The position numbers and the translations under genes are program-made. From Chryseobacterium oncorhynchi (GTDB taxonomy: Bacteria; Bacteroidota; Bacteroidia; Flavobacteriales; Weeksellaceae): DNA of 64,000 nt. The notes under the pieces were generated by a model. The model was not told where the DNA came from. It did no database searches and saw only the letters and a program-made list of their open reading frames with translations. Shown here piece by piece: positions 60,510 to 64,000 of this stretch. Where the stretch lies: assembly GCF_002899895.1 (NCBI RefSeq), contig NZ_PPEI02000001.1:968848-1032847 (forward strand), written 5' to 3'. Positions within the stretch are counted from its first letter, which is position 1; each line of letters starts with the position of its first letter.

Positions 60510-61121
60510 ATGTATAAAATTTTTGTAAACGAAAAAAAATTATTAATATCTAAGCATTCCGAGGAACTTGAAAAAAACCTTGAGTATGAAAGTTTCACGA
60601 CTTTAGAGATTGCATTGGATCTTCTGGAGAACACTTCTGTAAAGGAACTTAATGTTTTTGGAGAGAATATTGATGAGATCTGGCAAGAGTTCCAAAAGCT
60701 ATTCAGAATTATAGAAGCTGCAGGCGGCCTTGTGAATAATCCTAAGGGAGAAATTCTTTTCATCAAAAGACTGGGTAAATGGGATCTTCCGAAAGGAAAA
60801 ATGGAGAAAGGAGAATCCAGAGAAGAGTCTGCCATAAGGGAAATTGAAGAAGAAACCGGATTGGTAGATGTAGAGCTTGCAGAATTCATTAATACTACCT
60901 ATCATATCTATATAGAAAGAAATGGTGATAAAATCCTGAAATGCACCCACTGGTTTGAAATGAATTTTGATGGAGAAGATACTTCAAAACCACAGATAGA
61001 GGAAGGAATTACTGAAGTTGCCTGGAAAAACATCACTCAGATTAAAGATGAAGTTTTCCCAAGCACATTCCAGAATATTAAACTTATTGTAAAGGAGTTC
61101 TGGGATTCAAAGGCTAAATAA
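60510..61121 (+). CDS. NUDIX hydrolase
   Basis: A 203-residue cytoplasmic protein with a complete Nudix box at residues 96-118: G96, E102, R110-E111, E114-E115 and G117 in GKMEKGESREESAIREIEEE. About 75 residues precede the Nudix domain, a feature of one Bacteroidota subgroup. The substrate (a nucleoside diphosphate derivative) is unknown. Its last eight bases overlap the end of the convergent murF gene. Confidence 0.9.
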   Translation: MYKIFVNEKKLLISKHSEELEKNLEYESFTTLEIALDLLENTSVKELNVFGENIDEIWQEFQKLFRIIEAAGGLVNNPKGEILFIKRLGKWDLPKGKMEKGESREESAIREIEEETGLVDVELAEFINTTYHIYIERNGDKILKCTHWFEMNFDGEDTSKPQIEEGITEVAWKNITQIKDEVFPSTFQNIKLIVKEFWDSKAK

Positions 61122-62385
61122 ATTCTATTACCTTTTCCAGAGCTATTCCTCTTGATCCTTTCAACAATATATTTTCTGATTGAATTTTATGTTGTTGAAG
61201 GTATTCAATCAAAGCAGCTGTACTTTCAAAAGCAAGATCTGACGGATTGATTGCCTTAAAGTATTTTCCTACTGTAATAATTTCGTTAAATTCAAGCTCC
61301 TGAGCCAGATTAAGGATATTCTGATGCTCTTTTTCACTCTCGGCACCCAATTCCAGCATATCACCAATAATAATAGTTTTACTACCCTCAAAAGTGATGA
61401 AATTATTCAAAGAGGCAGTCATCGAACTTGGGTTGGCATTATACGTATCCAAAACTAATGTTCTCTCTTCTTTCTTTACAACCTGCGAACGCATATTTGT
61501 TGGTGTATACTGTTCCACAGCATGCTTTATTTCTTCAAAGCTGATTCCGAAATGAAGACCAAGGCTGGCCGCAGCACAAAGATTGGTAAAGTTATATTCT
61601 CCAGTCAGTTTTGACACCGCTTTTTCACCCTGATAGATCAATCCTACAAAATGATCCTCTGAAAATGCTTCGAAATTATAGTCTGCACTTTCTTTTCCAA
61701 ATGTAATTATAGGAGAATAACCCTCTGTTTTCTCAACCTGAATCGGATCATTTTCATTAACCACAATAGTTTGATGGTTCTCTTTAAGGTAAGTATAAAG
61801 CTCAGACTTTCCTTTAATCACTCCCTCGAAACCTCCAAACCCTTCCAGGTGAGCTTTCCCAAAGTTCGTAATATATCCAAAATCAGGTTTTGAAATTGTA
61901 CACAGGAATTCTATTTCTTTTTGATGATTCGCTCCCATTTCAATCACAGCCATTTCATGTTCCGACTTGATGGAAAGAATGGTAAGAGGAACTCCAATAT
62001 GATTATTCAGATTCCCTGAAGTATATTGTACATTAAATTTTTCTGAAAGAACAGCGTGGATCAGTTCCTTGGTGGTAGTCTTACCATTGCTTCCTGTAAG
62101 CCCAATAAAAGGAATCTTAAGCAAGCTTCTATGATGGAGAGCCAATTGCTGCAGGAATTCAAGGGTAGATGGAACATAGAAAATATTCCTTGCTTTATTT
62201 TCAAATTCAGATTGTTCAACAATTACAGCCAGGGCACCCTCATCAATGGCTTTTTCTGCCAATGTTGCAGCATTAAAGTTATCACCGGAGAAAGCAAAAA
62301 AGATATCATTTTTGCCTATTTTTCTGCTATCGATTGTTACTTTATCGGCCTTCAAAAATAAAGGATAAAATTGTTCTATATTCAT
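61114..62385 (-). CDS. murF: UDP-MurNAc-tripeptide--D-Ala-D-Ala ligase
   Basis: A 423-residue Mur ligase. The N-terminal part has TIDSRKIGKNDIFFAF, the ATP site GSNGKTT is at residues 98-104, EMGANHQKEIEFLC is the UDP-sugar/Mg2+ part, and DTYNANPSSMTASL the central-domain signature. MurF adds D-Ala-D-Ala in the last cytoplasmic step of peptidoglycan precursor synthesis. It lies downstream of gldJ with an intrinsic terminator between them. The start at MNIEQFYPLF fits the family. Confidence 0.94.
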   Translation of the reverse strand: MNIEQFYPLFLKADKVTIDSRKIGKNDIFFAFSGDNFNAATLAEKAIDEGALAVIVEQSEFENKARNIFYVPSTLEFLQQLALHHRSLLKIPFIGLTGSNGKTTTKELIHAVLSEKFNVQYTSGNLNNHIGVPLTILSIKSEHEMAVIEMGANHQKEIEFLCTISKPDFGYITNFGKAHLEGFGGFEGVIKGKSELYTYLKENHQTIVVNENDPIQVEKTEGYSPIITFGKESADYNFEAFSEDHFVGLIYQGEKAVSKLTGEYNFTNLCAAASLGLHFGISFEEIKHAVEQYTPTNMRSQVVKKEERTLVLDTYNANPSSMTASLNNFITFEGSKTIIIGDMLELGAESEKEHQNILNLAQELEFNEIITVGKYFKAINPSDLAFESTAALIEYLQQHKIQSENILLKGSRGIALEKVIEFI

Positions 62386-62397
62386 AGTTCAAAAATA

Positions 62398-62432
62398 AAA
62401 AACCTTCCGAAAATCCGGAAGGTTTTTTTTAA
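62398..62432 (-). terminator. intrinsic terminator after gldJ
   Basis: Minus-strand AACCTTCCG and CGGAAGGTT form a stem around six bases, followed by TTTTATTTTTG. It lies between the gldJ stop and the murF ATG. Confidence 0.8.
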
Positions 62433-62451
62433 GTATTTTTTTTGATAAATA

Positions 62452-64000
62452 TTATCTTCTAGTTCTAGCTTTTTCGTTAGTTCTAGCATCCTGTGCAACA
62501 CGGAAACCAATCCAACCATAAGCCTTACCTTGATTTTTATATCTTCTTTGTCCCGGATCCAGCCAATATGCTGTATCTTGCCAAGATCCTCCTTTTACAA
62601 CTCTAACTTCGTTAGAAATTCCAGAAGTTCTATCCTTGCCATCTTTCTGCATTTTCACTCTACCACTAGCATCTACAACAAAGCTTTTCTTAGGAGCATT
62701 ATACATATCGAATCCAGAAGTAGAATCTGAAGCTCTATAGTACTCTAGAGAAGACTGTCTGTCTCCATCTCTATAGTTTCTGTAGTCAGCAATTGTTTCT
62801 CTTTCGAATTGCCCAGGAAGTCCTTTATATACTAGTCTTCCGTCAGCTAATGTATCATATTTAATAGTCCCTTCATCTACCATTTTGTAAGTTCCGTCTC
62901 CGTTTCTTACAATAGCCTGAGGCATATTTCCTCTGTAGTAATTGAAGTCATTGTAATCTTCATCAATGATTGGTCTGTACACATCGGCAGTCCATTCTGC
63001 AACGTTACCATACATACCATAGATTCCTAGGTCGTTAGATGGATATTGTCTTACGTCTGAAGTTTGTGCAGATCCATCGTTTTTCCATCCTGCGATACCA
63101 GAATAGTCACCTTTACCCATTTTAAAGTTTTCAAGGAACATTCCTCTCTCTTTTCCTTTGGTACCTCTTAATTTTTCAATTTCAGGTTTCTTACCTAGGT
63201 ATTGGTTGTATTCTCTGTTCTTAGCCATACCAAGCGCTGCATATTCCCATTCAACTTCTGTTGGAAGTCTGAATTTTTGAACCATTGCAGAGTTTGGAGC
63301 TCTGTTTGCAGATAATAATCTCTGGTTGGTTGTTTTCATACCAGATTTTTGCTGCATTCTTTTTTCGTTGATATACCCTTGCATTTCAGGATCATTCGCT
63401 TTGAATTTATCCATGTTAAATGCAGTACCTCCTTGGTTATTAGATTCGTTGATATACAAATCTTTAGCAATAACACCTGCTTGCATCAAAGCTTTTTCAT
63501 TCGCTCTGTCTGTAAGCCATTCACAGTATCTGTTTGCCTGAGTCCAAGAAACACCTACAACCGGATAGTAATCGAATTCCGGAGAACGTAGATAGGTCTC
63601 ATTATAATCGTTTCTAGCTAGTTTGTTGTCCCATAATAAGGTATCTGGCAAAGCACCGTTATAGATTTCCTTAAAACTTGGGTCACTTGGAGGGAATACA
63701 TACTTCAACCATGTAAGGTATTCGCGGTATTCGTAGTTAGTAATCTCAGTTTCTCCGACAAAGAATGAACTCACCTGCATTCTTCGCGGTGTGTTATTCC
63801 AATCGTGCATAACATCATCTTTCACTAATCCCATTGTAAAAGTTCCACCTTCTACATATACCATTCCCGGCCAACCCTTCTGCTTCTGTTGCTTTCCTGC
63901 AAAAAACCAACCCTGTTTTTCGTTTGGCTTCCAACCCGTTTTACTGACAAATTTTTTGGTACCACCACCTTTGCTGGTTCCGGACCCGCCACAACTGGTT
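62452..64000 (-). CDS. gldJ: gliding motility / T9SS lipoprotein GldJ (5' end beyond right edge)
   Basis: The frame is open from 62452 to the right edge, so the start lies outside; the Met at 63864 is internal. At the edge TSCGGSGTSKGGG shows the lipobox Cys with only the signal peptide missing, then KTGWKPNEKQGW, a segment that aligns with GldJ of Flavobacterium johnsoniae. The rest is the formylglycine-generating-enzyme-like fold (VEGGTFTMG, VVGVSWTQANRYCEWLTDR, GWIGFRVAQD). GldJ is needed for gliding motility and for the stability of GldK in the type IX secretion machinery. The FGE-type active-site cysteines are not evident, as in other GldJ proteins. Confidence 0.92.
   Translation of the reverse strand, partial: TSCGGSGTSKGGGTKKFVSKTGWKPNEKQGWFFAGKQQKQKGWPGMVYVEGGTFTMGLVKDDVMHDWNNTPRRMQVSSFFVGETEITNYEYREYLTWLKYVFPPSDPSFKEIYNGALPDTLLWDNKLARNDYNETYLRSPEFDYYPVVGVSWTQANRYCEWLTDRANEKALMQAGVIAKDLYINESNNQGGTAFNMDKFKANDPEMQGYINEKRMQQKSGMKTTNQRLLSANRAPNSAMVQKFRLPTEVEWEYAALGMAKNREYNQYLGKKPEIEKLRGTKGKERGMFLENFKMGKGDYSGIAGWKNDGSAQTSDVRQYPSNDLGIYGMYGNVAEWTADVYRPIIDEDYNDFNYYRGNMPQAIVRNGDGTYKMVDEGTIKYDTLADGRLVYKGLPGQFERETIADYRNYRDGDRQSSLEYYRASDSTSGFDMYNAPKKSFVVDASGRVKMQKDGKDRTSGISNEVRVVKGGSWQDTAYWLDPGQRRYKNQGKAYGWIGFRVAQDARTNEKARTRR

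Noticed and set aside
60494-60889. 131-codon serine-rich frame antisense to the NUDIX gene
   Set aside because: Serine richness is the mirror of the Glu/Lys-rich NUDIX coding strand; no independent support.
1-64000. tRNA, rRNA or known riboswitch genes
   Set aside because: Scanning the gaps by eye gave no cloverleaf, rRNA or recognisable riboswitch core; a covariance-model search would be decisive.

Overview
The window is an AT-rich stretch of a Bacteroidota chromosome, most likely Chryseobacterium or a close relative in the Weeksellaceae. The evidence is a gldJ gliding/type IX secretion lipoprotein gene at the right edge, many short secreted proteins and lipoproteins starting MKK, a TonB receptor with a carboxypeptidase-regulatory-like N-terminus, few Shine-Dalgarno sequences, and several TAnnTTTG -7 elements typical of Bacteroidota promoters. 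I see no rRNA, tRNA, transposase, integrase or CRISPR array. It reads as ordinary chromosome with accessory patches.

Layout. 1-8.4 kb: a leftward set (TPR protein, MORN-like protein, large alpha-2-macroglobulin cut by the left edge) faces a rightward run of small envelope proteins (WG-repeat protein, a secreted protein, two lipoproteins). 8.4-15.5 kb: a serine hydrolase beside a membrane-anchored XRE regulator; LysE exporter, AraC regulator and siderophore-interacting flavoprotein; then a Crp/Fnr-type regulator, a saccharopine-dehydrogenase-like protein and a flavin oxidoreductase. 15.8-20.6 kb: aminopeptidase P, DUF6526-like protein, a tiny lipoprotein, topoisomerase IB and a second AraC regulator.

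20.7-31.4 kb is the largest functional unit, a leftward urease block: ureABC, an outer-membrane barrel gene, ureE, ureF, ureG, ureD, a nickel-permease-like gene, a urea transporter and a TonB-dependent receptor. Together these could bring urea and nickel into the cell, mature the enzyme and hydrolyse urea to ammonia.

31.8-48 kb: pruA (proline catabolism), two mini-lipoproteins, a TPR/membrane/AraC hybrid regulator, a thioredoxin-like protein, a KAS III enzyme, CorA, a patatin with an internal membrane hairpin, an HxlR regulator divergent from an oxidoreductase, tag with a MazG-like partner, an alpha/beta hydrolase and a DoxD-DoxA fusion. 48-52.9 kb: a TetR-TolC-HlyD-MFS drug efflux operon with a very clean promoter overlapped by an inverted repeat. 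53-64 kb: a Cys/Lys-rich secreted peptide, holB, an aldehyde dehydrogenase, an outer membrane protein with lptC and anmK, an SRPBCC protein, a NUDIX hydrolase, murF and partial gldJ.

Signals not explained by the genes: a decayed copy of the NUDIX 5' end about 0.86 kb upstream of the intact gene, flanking an unrecognised secreted-protein gene; a hairpin plus U-tract inside the leader of the Crp-type regulator; several inverted repeats placed exactly at promoters; 11-bp phased direct repeats upstream of the serine hydrolase; and short intergenic repeats, including a TACATTA/TACATTG heptamer family seen at five places.
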